Under the pieces are notes generated by a model. That model had not been told where the DNA came from, did no database searches, and saw only the letters and a program-made list of their open reading frames with translations. Below are positions 1 to 10,345 of a stretch of DNA of 32,652 nucleotides, one piece after another. The position numbers and the translations under genes were made by a program. The stretch is from an uncultured Alphaproteobacteria bacterium (GTDB taxonomy: Bacteria; Pseudomonadota; Alphaproteobacteria; Methylaequorales; Methylaequoraceae). Numbering within the stretch: position 1 is the stretch's first letter; the number at the start of each line of letters is the position of its first letter. The stretch lies in the NCBI GenBank assembly GCA_902567115.1, contig CACFLF010000006.1, positions 1 to 32,652 of the forward strand, written 5' to 3'.

Positions 1-489
1 GTTGCTACTGTGGTATCTAACAATCCTATGGCATTAGGTATAAAAACAGCATCAGAAAAAGGTGTTGATGTAAAAGTCATAAATCACAATCAATATTCTA
101 ATATTTTTGATTTTGAAAACTCTTTATCAAAATATCTATTAAAGAAAAGAGTAGACTTGATATGTTTAGCAGGATTTATGAAAGTTTTAAGTAAGGATTT
201 TGTTAAAAAATGGAACAATAAAATTATCAACATTCACCCTTCACTTCTTCCAGCATTTAAAGGCTTGAATACGCACGAAAGAGCGATACGAAAAAAGGTT
301 AAATTTTCAGGATGTACAGTTCACTTTGTAGACAAAAACATTGATTCAGGAAAAATAATTGACCAGGAAGTAGTTAGGGTTCTTAAATCAGACGATGCAG
401 GCTCTCTCCAAAAAAAAATATTGATGAAAGAGCATAAATTGTATATAAGAGTACTAAAGTATTTGGAGACAAAAAATGGGAAAATTTGA
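1..489 (+). CDS. purN: Phosphoribosylglycinamide formyltransferase (GART), 5'-truncated by window edge
   Basis: Frame is open from base 1 (VATVVSNNPMALGI...). PurN motifs present: LAGFMKVLS, NIHPSLLPAFKGLNTHERA, GCTVHFVDKNIDSGKIIDQ. Confidence 0.95.
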   Translation, partial: VATVVSNNPMALGIKTASEKGVDVKVINHNQYSNIFDFENSLSKYLLKKRVDLICLAGFMKVLSKDFVKKWNNKIINIHPSLLPAFKGLNTHERAIRKKVKFSGCTVHFVDKNIDSGKIIDQEVVRVLKSDDAGSLQKKILMKEHKLYIRVLKYLETKNGKI

Positions 490-598
490 TGGTAAAGAGC
501 ATCAAGAATTTTTTGCAAAATTCATGAAGGCCTCCATTATTACATCAATACTTATAATAATTTTGTTAGCTCTACTTTGGTTTTTTTTAATATACTAA
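476..598 (+). CDS. aa3-type cytochrome c oxidase subunit IV-like small membrane protein (40 aa)
   Basis: Own translation: MGKFDGKEHQEFFAKFMKASIITSILIIILLALLWFFLIY*. Short charged N-terminus with KEH..F..F then a single TM helix, resembling the alphaproteobacterial bacterial COX IV family (COX4_pro_2). Not in the supplied ORF track. Confidence 0.7.
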   Translation: MGKFDGKEHQEFFAKFMKASIITSILIIILLALLWFFLIY

Positions 599-1014
599 AT
601 ATTAAAAATTTCTCTCTTTGGGAAAAAAAATTCTATCTCAATTTTTGAGTTATCTTCACTATCTGATCCGTGAACCGAATTTTCTTCAACTGAAACCCCG
701 TAGAGTTTTCTAATTGTATTTTCATCAGCATTTTCAGGATTTGTGGCACCCATTAGTTCTCTATATTTTGAAATGACATCTTTTCCTTCAAGAACTTGTA
801 CGATTATTGGTCCAGATATCATATAATTACACAAATCATCAAAAAAAGCTCTTTCCTTATGAACATTGTAGAAATTTTGAGCATCTTCTATTGAAAGCTT
901 TAACATTTTTTGAGCTACGATCTTAATATTATTTTTTTGTATCATAGAATTGATTTCTCCAGTAAGACTTCTTTTTACTGCGTCGGGTTTAATTATTGAT
1001 AAAGTTCTTTGCAT
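595..1014 (-). CDS. ndk: Nucleoside diphosphate kinase
   Basis: MQRTLSIIKPDAVKRSL, GATNPENADENTIRKLYG, NSVHGSDSEDNSKIEIEFFF: canonical NDK motifs including the catalytic His. Confidence 0.97.
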   Translation of the reverse strand: MQRTLSIIKPDAVKRSLTGEINSMIQKNNIKIVAQKMLKLSIEDAQNFYNVHKERAFFDDLCNYMISGPIIVQVLEGKDVISKYRELMGATNPENADENTIRKLYGVSVEENSVHGSDSEDNSKIEIEFFFPKREIFNI

Positions 1015-1029
1015 TAATATACTCCAATT

Positions 1030-1485
1030 TTAAATTTTTTTCCATTTAAATGGACTGAGTTCTTGATACCAATTTACTATAAAATTATTTTTGCTTATGT
1101 CATTTTTAATTTTTGAGTCAAATAAATTTTGCTTAGCGTAGGAAAAAATTAAAAATTTTTTGAATATTTCAAACTTTTTTATTTTTACACAAGGAGAAAC
1201 TATTAGTGTATTAAATCTCTCAATTCTTTGTAACTTTTTATAACAACCATCAAATAAAATAATCTTATCTTTTTTTGAAATTTTTTCTCCATGAGTTTTA
1301 TGAGGGAGAAAGTTATTTCTTTGACTGACCCAAAGAAACTTATCAACATCCTTTTTAGTATCGGATTTATTAAAGTTCACGTACAAACTTTCTTCGGAAT
1401 ATACAATTTTATTACAAAGTCTTAACAAAACATCATTGAAATTCGAAGAAATTGAATAAAAGTTTAGAGTAATTTTACTAACCAT
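1030..1485 (-). CDS. holC: DNA polymerase III chi subunit-like protein
   Basis: [29 protein letters not shown]...[16 protein letters not shown] matches the HolC pattern (FY...LxxLxxKxxxxxxxxxV...LDxxLWtxxxxxFLPH). Start [11 protein letters not shown] preferred over the upstream ORF-track start. Confidence 0.75.
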   Translation of the reverse strand: MVSKITLNFYSISSNFNDVLLRLCNKIVYSEESLYVNFNKSDTKKDVDKFLWVSQRNNFLPHKTHGEKISKKDKIILFDGCYKKLQRIERFNTLIVSPCVKIKKFEIFKKFLIFSYAKQNLFDSKIKNDISKNNFIVNWYQELSPFKWKKI

Positions 1486-2947
1486 AATTTTTCTTAACAA
1501 AATTGTCCAATAGCCTAACACCAAAGCCTGTTCCACCGGGTCTCGAAAGACTTGTCCCTTTTTTTGACCATGTGACTCCTGCTATATCAAGATGTGCCCA
1601 GTCTACCTCTCCCACAAATCTCTTGAGAAATTGAGCCGCAGTTATACTTCCTGCTCCTCGGGCGCCAGTAATATTTTTCATATCTGCGACCTGACAATTA
1701 AGAAGTTTATCAAAGTCACTGTCAAGAGGAAGTCTCCATATTAGTTCTTGAGTTTCTTTCGATGAACTATAAAGCTTATCTGCTAGATCATTACTATTTG
1801 TAAACATTCCTGCATATCTGTCTCCAAGGGCGACAATTATTGCTCCAGTAAGTGTTGCTAGGTCAACCATTATTTTTGGTTTGTACTTTTCTTTAACATA
1901 CCACAAAACGTCAGCAAGAACTAATCTACCTTCAGCATCTGTGTTTAAAACTTCAATAGTTTGCCCGGACATTGATTTTACAATATCTCCTGGTCTTTGA
2001 GCATTTCCATCGGGCATATTTTCGACAAGACCAACGGCACCAATCACATTGGCCTTCGCTTTTCTTAGAGCCAAAGTATACATCAAGCCAGCAACTACGC
2101 CTGCTCCTCCCATATCCCATTTCATGTCCTCCATTCCACCTGATGGTTTGATTGAAATTCCACCTGTATCAAAAGTGACACCTTTACCAATAAAAGCAAT
2201 TGGTTGTTTTTTATCGCTTGGATTTCCAATCCATTTCATAATCATAGTCCTTGCTGGTCTGACTGATCCTTGGGAAACTCCTAATAAGGCATTCATACCT
2301 AGAGATTTCATTTTTCTTTCATCTAAAACTTCTACTAATACTCCTGTTTTTTTTAAAATTTTGCAAAAGTCTACAAACTTTGATGGATACAAAACATTTG
2401 CAGGCTCTGATACTAGATCTCTTGTCAGAAATACACCTTTAACTCTTTTTCCTGATGTTATCTCGATTTTTTCGCTATTATTAAATTTATTCTGGGGATC
2501 TATGATTTTTAAAGATTCTACAAAATGCCTTTCTTTGCTTTTGGTTTTATATTTATCAAACTTGTATGATTTTAGGTTCAAACCGGTGATAATTAATTTT
2601 TTTTCAGATACATTAAATTCTTTATCTTCAAAAAGTATCGCAACATTAAAAATTTTTTTTTTTTCGAGATAAGATAATAACTTTCCACCAGAACTTTCAA
2701 GTCTGAAACTCTCCTCATCAGAAGTTTCAGAGTGAATTTTGGTTATAGTGAGTGATTTAATTTCTGCTTTTGTACTGTAATGTATAGTTTCTGTAAATTC
2801 TTTTCTCCCTTTAAAAGATATATTTGAATTTTTGAGAAGGTTTATTTGTTCTGTACTAAGAGCTAGTTGGTTAAAACTTAGTTTATTTTTGTAGATAATT
2901 ACTAAGTGATCTTTTTCATTTTTTTTTTTTTCAAAAGTTATTTTCAT
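1478..2947 (-). CDS. pepA: Leucyl aminopeptidase (M17)
   Basis: [32 protein letters not shown] and [16 protein letters not shown] metal-binding/active-site motifs; C-terminal DIAGVTW. Confidence 0.96.
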   Translation of the reverse strand: MKITFEKKKNEKDHLVIIYKNKLSFNQLALSTEQINLLKNSNISFKGRKEFTETIHYSTKAEIKSLTITKIHSETSDEESFRLESSGGKLLSYLEKKKIFNVAILFEDKEFNVSEKKLIITGLNLKSYKFDKYKTKSKERHFVESLKIIDPQNKFNNSEKIEITSGKRVKGVFLTRDLVSEPANVLYPSKFVDFCKILKKTGVLVEVLDERKMKSLGMNALLGVSQGSVRPARTMIMKWIGNPSDKKQPIAFIGKGVTFDTGGISIKPSGGMEDMKWDMGGAGVVAGLMYTLALRKAKANVIGAVGLVENMPDGNAQRPGDIVKSMSGQTIEVLNTDAEGRLVLADVLWYVKEKYKPKIMVDLATLTGAIIVALGDRYAGMFTNSNDLADKLYSSSKETQELIWRLPLDSDFDKLLNCQVADMKNITGARGAGSITAAQFLKRFVGEVDWAHLDIAGVTWSKKGTSLSRPGGTGFGVRLLDNFVKKNYG

Positions 2948-3013
2948 TTATTGTATTATTTGTTGATAAAATTTGTAATAAATAATGTATATTGTTTTTT
3001 TTTCCATTATTCA

Positions 3014-4099
3014 ATGAATTTAGTTGATAAATATATTCTACGACAACTATTTAATAACTCAATTTTAATACTGATATTGATATTTTCGCTTTTTTGTCTA
3101 GCTAAAAGTGTCCAATTGATTGAATTAATGGTAGGAAGAGGGCTTCCTTTTTATATTTTCGCAAAACTCATTTTTCTATCCTTACCCCAAATAATACCTA
3201 TTCTTCTCCCAATTATTGCAAGTCTTTCTATTTTCTTTGTTTTAGCAAGAATGCAAACTGATAAGGAGTTAATAATTCTTCAATCATCTAGCTTCTCAGC
3301 ATATAGTATTATTAAGCCCACACTGATTTTTTCAATCCTTTTGAGCTTTATAAGCTTTTTCTTTACTCTCTATCAATCAGCAAAATCCAATGAAAATTTT
3401 AAAATTCTTCTTTATACATTGAAAAACGATTACTCTTCATCACTTCTTCAAGAAGGAACATTTAACAATTTTGGTAAAGACTTTACAATATTCGTTAAAG
3501 AAAGAAAAAAAGACGGTCTTCATAATGTCTTTATCCACGACACACGAGATGAACAAAGAACTTCAACACTAATAGCTAAGAAAGGCAGGTTAGTTACAAA
3601 CTCAGATTCAACAAAAATTCTATTACAAAACGGTTCTCAACATTTTCAGGGTAAGGATAAAAAACTTTCAGTTTTATATTTTGATGAATATCTTTTAGAT
3701 GTTAATCAAAATAATCAAACAGATCTTCTAAATAGATGGAAATCTCCCTCAGAGAGATCTTTGTATGAACTGAAAAATCCCAACTTTAAATCCCAAGATG
3801 ATCTAAATAACCTTCAAGCATTTAAAGCAGAGCTAACTCTAAGATATTCAATGCCATTAAACATCATTGGCTTTGGAATGGTGATTGCATTTTTAATAAT
3901 GTCTTTTGGATATAAAAGAAAAGACAGTGTATTAAAGCCTATCATTGTTTTTGGAACAATAATATTACTTCAAATTATCTCAATTGTTTCCTCTAATTTT
4001 TCAATTAAATATTCCAATTTTCAAGCTTTAAATTTTTTTCCGGTAATATGTTGTTTGTTTTTAGTAATTTTTTTTAGTAACAGATCACAAAAAGTATAA
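3014..4099 (+). CDS. lptF: LPS export ABC transporter permease LptF
   Basis: MNLVDKYILRQLFNNSILILI..., YjgP/YjgQ-type topology, adjacent to lptG and lptD. Start moved from 2906 to 3014, clear of pepA. Confidence 0.88.
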   Translation: MNLVDKYILRQLFNNSILILILIFSLFCLAKSVQLIELMVGRGLPFYIFAKLIFLSLPQIIPILLPIIASLSIFFVLARMQTDKELIILQSSSFSAYSIIKPTLIFSILLSFISFFFTLYQSAKSNENFKILLYTLKNDYSSSLLQEGTFNNFGKDFTIFVKERKKDGLHNVFIHDTRDEQRTSTLIAKKGRLVTNSDSTKILLQNGSQHFQGKDKKLSVLYFDEYLLDVNQNNQTDLLNRWKSPSERSLYELKNPNFKSQDDLNNLQAFKAELTLRYSMPLNIIGFGMVIAFLIMSFGYKRKDSVLKPIIVFGTIILLQIISIVSSNFSIKYSNFQALNFFPVICCLFLVIFFSNRSQKV

Positions 4100-5193
4100 T
4101 GTTAAAAAATAAAATAATTTTACGATATTTAATTAAAGAAAATTTCTTATCATTTTTAATAATCTTTGTCTTTTCGTGTCTACTTTTTATTTCAATTGAT
4201 TTAATCGAACTTATAAGAAGGGGCTCCAGTAAAAATATTGAATTTGGCATTTTATTGAAAATGTCCATTCTACACATTCCATCACTTTTTCCAATAATTC
4301 TGCCTACTGTATTTTTATTATCATCAATGAATACATACATGAAGCTTAATAAGAACAATGAATTAAGTGTTCTAAGAGCTTCAGGTTTTTCAATATGGTC
4401 TTTAATATTTCCAGCATTAATAAACGTGATGTTAATTAGTGCAATTTTCATTCTATTATTTAATCCAATTTTTGCATTTATGAATATTAAATTTAAAAAT
4501 TATGAAAGCATTTATTTTAAAGGCAGCTCAGGTTTATATTCTATTTCACAAACTGGATTATGGTTAAGAGAAAGAAATCAGACTTTTGAATACGTAATTA
4601 ACGCAAAACATTATTCCTCTCAGGAAAAAGAATTAAAAGAAGTAAAAATATTTAAATTTGATCTTAGTAATAAATTTCTTGAAAGAATTGATACTGAAAA
4701 TGTAAAAATGATTAGTGATAAATTGTGGGTATTGAATAATGGGTATAGGCTAGAATTAAACAAACCACCACAGAAATTTGATCAAATGGAAATCGAAATT
4801 AACTTAGATGCAAACAAAATTGAAAAAAACTTTAGACCACCAGAAACAATTAGTTTTTGGGAATTAAAAAAATATATTAATAATTTGGAGAATTCAGGAT
4901 TTTCAGTAAGAAAGCACGTAATTTATAAAAATTATCTTTACTCGTTTCCTTTAATCTTAATGGCAATGGTCCTTTTAGGTTGCGTGTTGTCAATTAAAAA
5001 AGAAAGAATAAAAAAAAATATTGTTAAAATAATACTTGGAATAATTGTTGGAGTTTTGTTTCATTTTTTTTCAGACCTAGTGAAAACTCTTGGTCAGACT
5101 GGGAATATAAATGTTTTTTTTGCGGTATGGTCACCACCATTAATTTTAAATTTATTTTTAGTTAGCACGCTCATACATATTGAAGATGGTTAG
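4099..5193 (+). CDS. lptG: LPS export ABC transporter permease LptG
   Basis: ILRYLIKENFLSFLIIFVFSCLLFISIDLIELIRR, YjgP/YjgQ family, tandem with lptF; TAATG overlap. Confidence 0.88.
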   Translation: MLKNKIILRYLIKENFLSFLIIFVFSCLLFISIDLIELIRRGSSKNIEFGILLKMSILHIPSLFPIILPTVFLLSSMNTYMKLNKNNELSVLRASGFSIWSLIFPALINVMLISAIFILLFNPIFAFMNIKFKNYESIYFKGSSGLYSISQTGLWLRERNQTFEYVINAKHYSSQEKELKEVKIFKFDLSNKFLERIDTENVKMISDKLWVLNNGYRLELNKPPQKFDQMEIEINLDANKIEKNFRPPETISFWELKKYINNLENSGFSVRKHVIYKNYLYSFPLILMAMVLLGCVLSIKKERIKKNIVKIILGIIVGVLFHFFSDLVKTLGQTGNINVFFAVWSPPLILNLFLVSTLIHIEDG

Positions 5194-7354
5194 AAGCTTA
5201 ATTTTTATTTTTTTATTTTTAAATAATCTTGCATATTCAAATGACGAACTCGAAATAACCGCAGAACAATTTACCTACGATAAGGATAACACAAGAATCT
5301 ATGCAACAGGTGGTGTAAAGATAGTTGATGAAAAATTTAAACTAAATGCAGATAAAGTTTTTTTGAATAATTCATCAAATGTTTTATCCGCAAGAGATAA
5401 TGTCACAATTTTCAATTCAGATGGTTCAATACTTAAAGCCCACAAAATTGTTGCTGATCAAGAACTTAGAAATGCAATAATTGAAAAAAACTTTCTTTAT
5501 TTACCGTCAAAACCATTCAACAATAAAAAAAATTATTTAAGGTTAGCGGCTGAAAGGGTTGAAAGAAGAGACGAAAGTTGGGAACAACTTCAAAATGGAG
5601 TTTTTACTGCATGCGAAATATGTTTTAACAAAAAAACAGGCCGTTATGATGCTCCCTTAGTACAATTAAGGGCAAAAAAAATAATACATGATAAAAAATC
5701 TCTTGACGTAAAATACTATGACACATTTGTTGATTTTAAAGGGAAAAGTATATTTTACCTTCCTTATTTTTCTCATGCCTCACCTCTTGTAAAAAGGAAA
5801 GCAGGTATTATATCACCAAGCTTCATCCAAAATCATTATTTTGGATTCGCCACTGATCTTCCATATTATTTGCCAATCGATGACTATCAGGATATAACAA
5901 TAAAACCAAGATTTTCACAAAAAAAAAATCCAGCTTTATTTATTGAACATAGAAAAAATTTCTTTAACGGTGAAATAGTTTCAGAATTTAGCGGAACAAT
6001 AGAAAATAATAAAAAAGAAAATGGTATAAAAGAAGATAAAAAAAGAGGTCATATCAAAACAGCTGGAAATTTTGATTTAAATAAAAATTCGTATATTGAT
6101 TTCCAAGTTCATAGAACTACTGATCGACACTATTTGAATACTTATAAATACGGGTATAAAGATACCCTAACATCCTTTCTAAAATTAAATACACACAGAA
6201 ATTCGAATTTTTATAGTTTAGAATCTTATTTATTTCAGGATCTTAGACAGGACGTAAATCGAAGAATAATACCGAAAATTCTTCCAAGATTTACCTTAAA
6301 TCTAAATTCAGAAAAAAAAATGAACCTTCTAAATTTTGAGACTAATATTGAAATAATAAATTTAAAAAGAAATGAGAGTAATGAAACAAAAAAGTTTTTT
6401 GTTAACCAAAATATTTTTTTTCCAACAATATTGAATGATGGCACAATGGTTAATTTTGGGGCACATTTGAATGCAGGAGTATTTCACATTAAGAAATATC
6501 AAAATCCAAAAACTGATACATTTAAATATAGTGAATTTAAATCGAACCTTTATCCTCAATTTTCTGTTGAATTAACAAAGCCATACATAAAATCTACAGA
6601 AAAATATTCAACAATTGTAAAACCACAATTTATGTATCTTAAAACTTCACCTAATGCATTCAATAGAGAAATCCCAGACGAAGGTAATGTAAACAACTTT
6701 TACTTGGATTATTTTGATTTATTTAATAGAAACAGGTTATCAGGATTCTATAGAGCTGATAGTATAGATAGATTTGATTACGGATTAACCTTTTTGAAAA
6801 AATCCAATTCCACAAAAAAATTTAGTAAAATTGGATTGGCTCAAAGCTATCACTTTGATAATCATAAATTTTTACCAAAAAATTCAGGTATCAATGATAA
6901 ATTTTCAGATTTTCTTGCAAATCTCGAAATATCACCAACTAACTCTTTGAATCTTAGTCTTTATCTGTCTGTAGACAAAAGTAATTTTTCCATTAAAAAC
7001 TCCTATTCCACACTTTTATTTAATATCAAAAATACTTATTTACAGGCCAGAAATATTAACGCCCCTGCTGTCTTAGATAATAACGGACAAAGTCTTATTG
7101 AAGCAAAAAATCAGTTCTATTTATCTATAGAGCAAAAATTTTCAGAATACTGGAGCTTTACTACATCTTCAACATTTGATAAGAAGAATAAAATTAAATT
7201 TCATGATATTAATGCAAAAGTCAAATATGAGGATGAATGTCTTGGATTTTCATTCAATTGGTCAAGACAATACACTCATATGCCGGAAAACCCTACCTCC
7301 AACAGTTTCCAGTTTCTTTTTACACTTAAAGAAATCATGGAAAATGATATTTAA
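5186..7354 (+). CDS. lptD: LPS-assembly outer membrane protein LptD
   Basis: Signal peptide, OstA-like N-terminal repeat (EITAEQFTYDKDNTRIYATGGVKI), FTACEICFNKKTGRYDAP, Cys-containing C-terminal beta-rich region. ATG at 5186 preferred over TTG at 5180. Confidence 0.93.
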   Translation: MVRSLIFIFLFLNNLAYSNDELEITAEQFTYDKDNTRIYATGGVKIVDEKFKLNADKVFLNNSSNVLSARDNVTIFNSDGSILKAHKIVADQELRNAIIEKNFLYLPSKPFNNKKNYLRLAAERVERRDESWEQLQNGVFTACEICFNKKTGRYDAPLVQLRAKKIIHDKKSLDVKYYDTFVDFKGKSIFYLPYFSHASPLVKRKAGIISPSFIQNHYFGFATDLPYYLPIDDYQDITIKPRFSQKKNPALFIEHRKNFFNGEIVSEFSGTIENNKKENGIKEDKKRGHIKTAGNFDLNKNSYIDFQVHRTTDRHYLNTYKYGYKDTLTSFLKLNTHRNSNFYSLESYLFQDLRQDVNRRIIPKILPRFTLNLNSEKKMNLLNFETNIEIINLKRNESNETKKFFVNQNIFFPTILNDGTMVNFGAHLNAGVFHIKKYQNPKTDTFKYSEFKSNLYPQFSVELTKPYIKSTEKYSTIVKPQFMYLKTSPNAFNREIPDEGNVNNFYLDYFDLFNRNRLSGFYRADSIDRFDYGLTFLKKSNSTKKFSKIGLAQSYHFDNHKFLPKNSGINDKFSDFLANLEISPTNSLNLSLYLSVDKSNFSIKNSYSTLLFNIKNTYLQARNINAPAVLDNNGQSLIEAKNQFYLSIEQKFSEYWSFTTSSTFDKKNKIKFHDINAKVKYEDECLGFSFNWSRQYTHMPENPTSNSFQFLFTLKEIMENDI

Positions 7355-8555
7355 CTTTTTTATTTGTCTTCTGGTACTTTTCTCTTTTAAAATAACTTTA
7401 GCAGATCAAAAGTTTGAAGGAATAATAGCATCTGTAGATTCTGAAGCAATTACAACATATGACTTATCAGAAAGAATAAAGCTTGTCCTTAAATCACTGA
7501 AACTTGAAGATACCATTAAAAATAGAGATTCGGTCAGAGACCGTGTACTAGAACTTTTAATAATAGAGAAACTCAAAAAAATTGAAGCAAAAAAAGCTGA
7601 AATTTCGGCTAATAAAGATGAAGTTATTGAACTCGCTTCAGCAATCTATAATTTTCCAGCAGAGGAATTTGAAGAATTTGAATTATTCTTAGAAAACGAA
7701 AATATAGACTCCGAGGTTGTGGTTGAACAATTAAAAAATGAGTTATTATGGAAAAAACTCTCTCAGCAAATGTTTGCAACAAAAATCACTATTAATTCAG
7801 CAGATATAGATGCGATTCTTAATAATTACCAAAATAAAGTTGGTAAAATTGAGTTTGATTTTTCCGAAATAATTTTTCTTAACGAAGAACCTAATGATTG
7901 GGAGACTTCTGAAAAAAAAATGAAAACAGTAATATCTCTTCTAGATTCTGGAACTTCTTTTGAACTTTTAGCTCAAAAATTTAGTGATCTTAATCCACAA
8001 GGAGACAAATTTAAAACTGGGTGGATTTTTGAAGACAGTCTTGATTCTAATACAAAAGAAATACTTAATAGCATGAATCCAGGAGATATAAAAACTGATA
8101 TAAAAATAAATAATGGGTTTAAAATTTTAAAACTAAATAGGAAAAGGAGATTTGGAAATGAAGAAATTAAATTTTCTTTTTTAAAATTTTCTTCAACTAA
8201 TAAGAATGAGGTTCAAAACATTTATAAAAAGAAAATAAGCTGTAACAATACAAAAGAGTCAGAAATTGAAGGAGAAATTAAATTTTTAAAATTCAAAGAT
8301 ATGGCTTTAAAAGATTTATCAAATTTATTTCGTAAACAATTAGAAGTCTCAGATGAGAAAAATTTTACTCAAGTTTTTGAATTAGATGGAGAATACAATT
8401 TACTATACGTATGTGAGAAAAGAATTTCTAAATCGAATGGTATTTCCAGAGAAGTGATCGAGAGAAGAGCTTTTTCCAAAAAATTTAATCAATTGACTAA
8501 TACTTATTTATCAAATATCAGGAAAAGCACAAATATAAAGTTTTTTAACAAATGA
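7344..8555 (+). CDS. surA: Periplasmic peptidyl-prolyl isomerase/chaperone SurA-like
   Basis: Signal peptide MIFNFFICLLVLFSFKITLA; SVDSEAITTYDLSERIKL SurA N-terminal motif; parvulin-like middle region (FELLAQKFSDLNPQGDKFKTGWIFEDSL). Located between lptD and pdxA. Confidence 0.88.
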   Translation: MIFNFFICLLVLFSFKITLADQKFEGIIASVDSEAITTYDLSERIKLVLKSLKLEDTIKNRDSVRDRVLELLIIEKLKKIEAKKAEISANKDEVIELASAIYNFPAEEFEEFELFLENENIDSEVVVEQLKNELLWKKLSQQMFATKITINSADIDAILNNYQNKVGKIEFDFSEIIFLNEEPNDWETSEKKMKTVISLLDSGTSFELLAQKFSDLNPQGDKFKTGWIFEDSLDSNTKEILNSMNPGDIKTDIKINNGFKILKLNRKRRFGNEEIKFSFLKFSSTNKNEVQNIYKKKISCNNTKESEIEGEIKFLKFKDMALKDLSNLFRKQLEVSDEKNFTQVFELDGEYNLLYVCEKRISKSNGISREVIERRAFSKKFNQLTNTYLSNIRKSTNIKFFNK

Positions 8556-9574
8556 AATCAGACAAACCTATAATTGTAAGCATGGGTGAACCTTCTGGCA
8601 TTTCATCCGAAATCATAATAAAAGTTTGGTTAAAAAGAAATTTATATAAAATTCCACCATTCATTTTAATCGATGATTTAAAAAAATTAAATCAAGTTAA
8701 ATGTTTTTTCAATTTAAAGGCGAATTTCCAAGCTGTAACAAAAGATGACGATATCAATAAAATTTTTTCAAAATCTATTCCAGTAATTGATCTAAGAGCA
8801 AATATCGATTTCGTCCCAGGAAACCCTGATCCTAAAAATAGTAAATATGTGCTCAAAGCTATAAATAAAGCATTTGAGTTAATTCAAAACAAGAAATCAT
8901 CCGGAATGCTAACACTTCCAGTTTGTAAGACCACTTTAAAAAAGGCTAAATTTAATTTTAATGGTCAGACTGAATATTTATCGTATCTTACGTCAAAAAA
9001 AAATAAAAAAAAATATTCTGAAATAATGATTTTATCTACCAGCAAACCTGTTGATAAAGGAAAAAATCTAATTGTAGGTTTAATAACTACACATATTCCA
9101 CTTCGAGGAATTCACAAGTTTATAAGCAAGAAAATTATTTTTGAAAAAGTTGTAGCATTTAAGAATTCTTTATCAAAGATTTGGAAAATTAGATCTCCAA
9201 AAATTGGAATAACAAGTCTTAACCCTCATGCTGGTGAGGGGGGGCTTATTGGAAACGAAGAAATAGAAACCATAAAACCCATTCTAGAAAAATTTAAGAA
9301 AGACAAAGTTAAGGTTATTGGTCCTTTAAGCAGTGATTCCTGCTTTCATAAATCAAAAAGAGAACAATATGACGGAATTCTTTGCTTTTATCATGATCAA
9401 GGATTAATTCCAGTTAAAACATTAGATTTTAATCATTCAATAAATATTACTGGTGGACTGCCTTTTCTAAGGGTTTCTCCAGATCACGGTCCAGCTTTTG
9501 ATATTGCCAAAAAGAATATTGCAAATGTAGAAAGTTTGGTAGCGTCTTTTGATTTCTTAAAAAAAAGATCTTAA
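8552..9574 (+). CDS. pdxA: 4-hydroxythreonine-4-phosphate dehydrogenase
   Basis: MGEPSGISSEI, GITSLNPHAGEGGLIGNEE, CFYHDQGLIPVKTLDF, SPDHGPAFDIA motifs. Confidence 0.97.
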   Translation: MKSDKPIIVSMGEPSGISSEIIIKVWLKRNLYKIPPFILIDDLKKLNQVKCFFNLKANFQAVTKDDDINKIFSKSIPVIDLRANIDFVPGNPDPKNSKYVLKAINKAFELIQNKKSSGMLTLPVCKTTLKKAKFNFNGQTEYLSYLTSKKNKKKYSEIMILSTSKPVDKGKNLIVGLITTHIPLRGIHKFISKKIIFEKVVAFKNSLSKIWKIRSPKIGITSLNPHAGEGGLIGNEEIETIKPILEKFKKDKVKVIGPLSSDSCFHKSKREQYDGILCFYHDQGLIPVKTLDFNHSINITGGLPFLRVSPDHGPAFDIAKKNIANVESLVASFDFLKKRS

Positions 9575-10345
9575 ATGCAACACTTTATTAAGAAAAGTTT
9601 AGGTCAACATTTCTTAGTAAACAAATCAATTGGAAAAAAAATAGTCTCCATAAAAGATATCAGGGATAAAATTATTTTTGAAATAGGTCCAGGTCAAGGT
9701 GCGTTGACAAAAGAAATACTCCAAAACAAACCTAAAAAATTAATTCTCATCGAAAAAGATAGAAATCTAAGATCTAACTTGTTAAAACTTGAAGAAAAAT
9801 TTAAAGACACAGTCTCTTATATTTACGATGATATTTTAAACATAAATTTAAAGGATTTTAATTACAATAAAATTCAGATCATCTCAAATCTTCCCTATAA
9901 CATCGCTAGTACTTTAATAATAAGATTAATAAATGACTTTGATATAGTAGACTCAATGGTTCTCATGGTTCAAAAAGAAGTCGCTGAAAGATTGAGTGCA
10001 AAAGTGTCAACTCCTTATTACAGTAGATTATCAGTATTAATTCAGTTGCACGCATTTGTTGAAAAGGTGTTTGAAGTAGAACCACATAACTTTACTCCCA
10101 AACCAAAAGTTAAATCAACAGTAATAAAAATCACCCCATATAGAAAAAAAAAAAAAAATTATGATAAATTAGATCGTATTTTAAAAATTTCATTTAGACA
10201 AAGAAGAAAAACAATTAAAAATAATCTAAAGACATTCTATATTGATGCCGAAAAAAAAATTTTTAAGTGTGGTATCGATCCTAATTCTAGGCCACAGGAT
10301 TTGAAACCAATTGATTTTGTAAAACTTTCAAAACTTCTAATCTAA
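9575..10345 (+). CDS. rsmA: 16S rRNA (adenine1518-N6/adenine1519-N6)-dimethyltransferase
   Basis: KSLGQHFLVNKSI, FEIGPGQGALTKEIL, ISNLPYNIAS, MVQKEVAERL motifs. Confidence 0.97.
   Translation: MQHFIKKSLGQHFLVNKSIGKKIVSIKDIRDKIIFEIGPGQGALTKEILQNKPKKLILIEKDRNLRSNLLKLEEKFKDTVSYIYDDILNINLKDFNYNKIQIISNLPYNIASTLIIRLINDFDIVDSMVLMVQKEVAERLSAKVSTPYYSRLSVLIQLHAFVEKVFEVEPHNFTPKPKVKSTVIKITPYRKKKKNYDKLDRILKISFRQRRKTIKNNLKTFYIDAEKKIFKCGIDPNSRPQDLKPIDFVKLSKLLI

Noticed and set aside
2049-2672. 207-aa plus-strand ORF antisense to pepA
   Set aside because: Fully inside a confident pepA gene; proline/phenylalanine-rich translation with no family resemblance; typical antisense shadow ORF.
2906-3013. N-terminal extension of the lptF ORF
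   Set aside because: Would overlap the pepA start and add Phe/Tyr-rich sequence; MNLVDKYILRQL at 3014 is the expected LptF N-terminus.
7176-7343. N-terminal extension of the surA ORF into lptD
   Set aside because: Lies in the lptD C-terminal coding region; the signal peptide starts at 7344.
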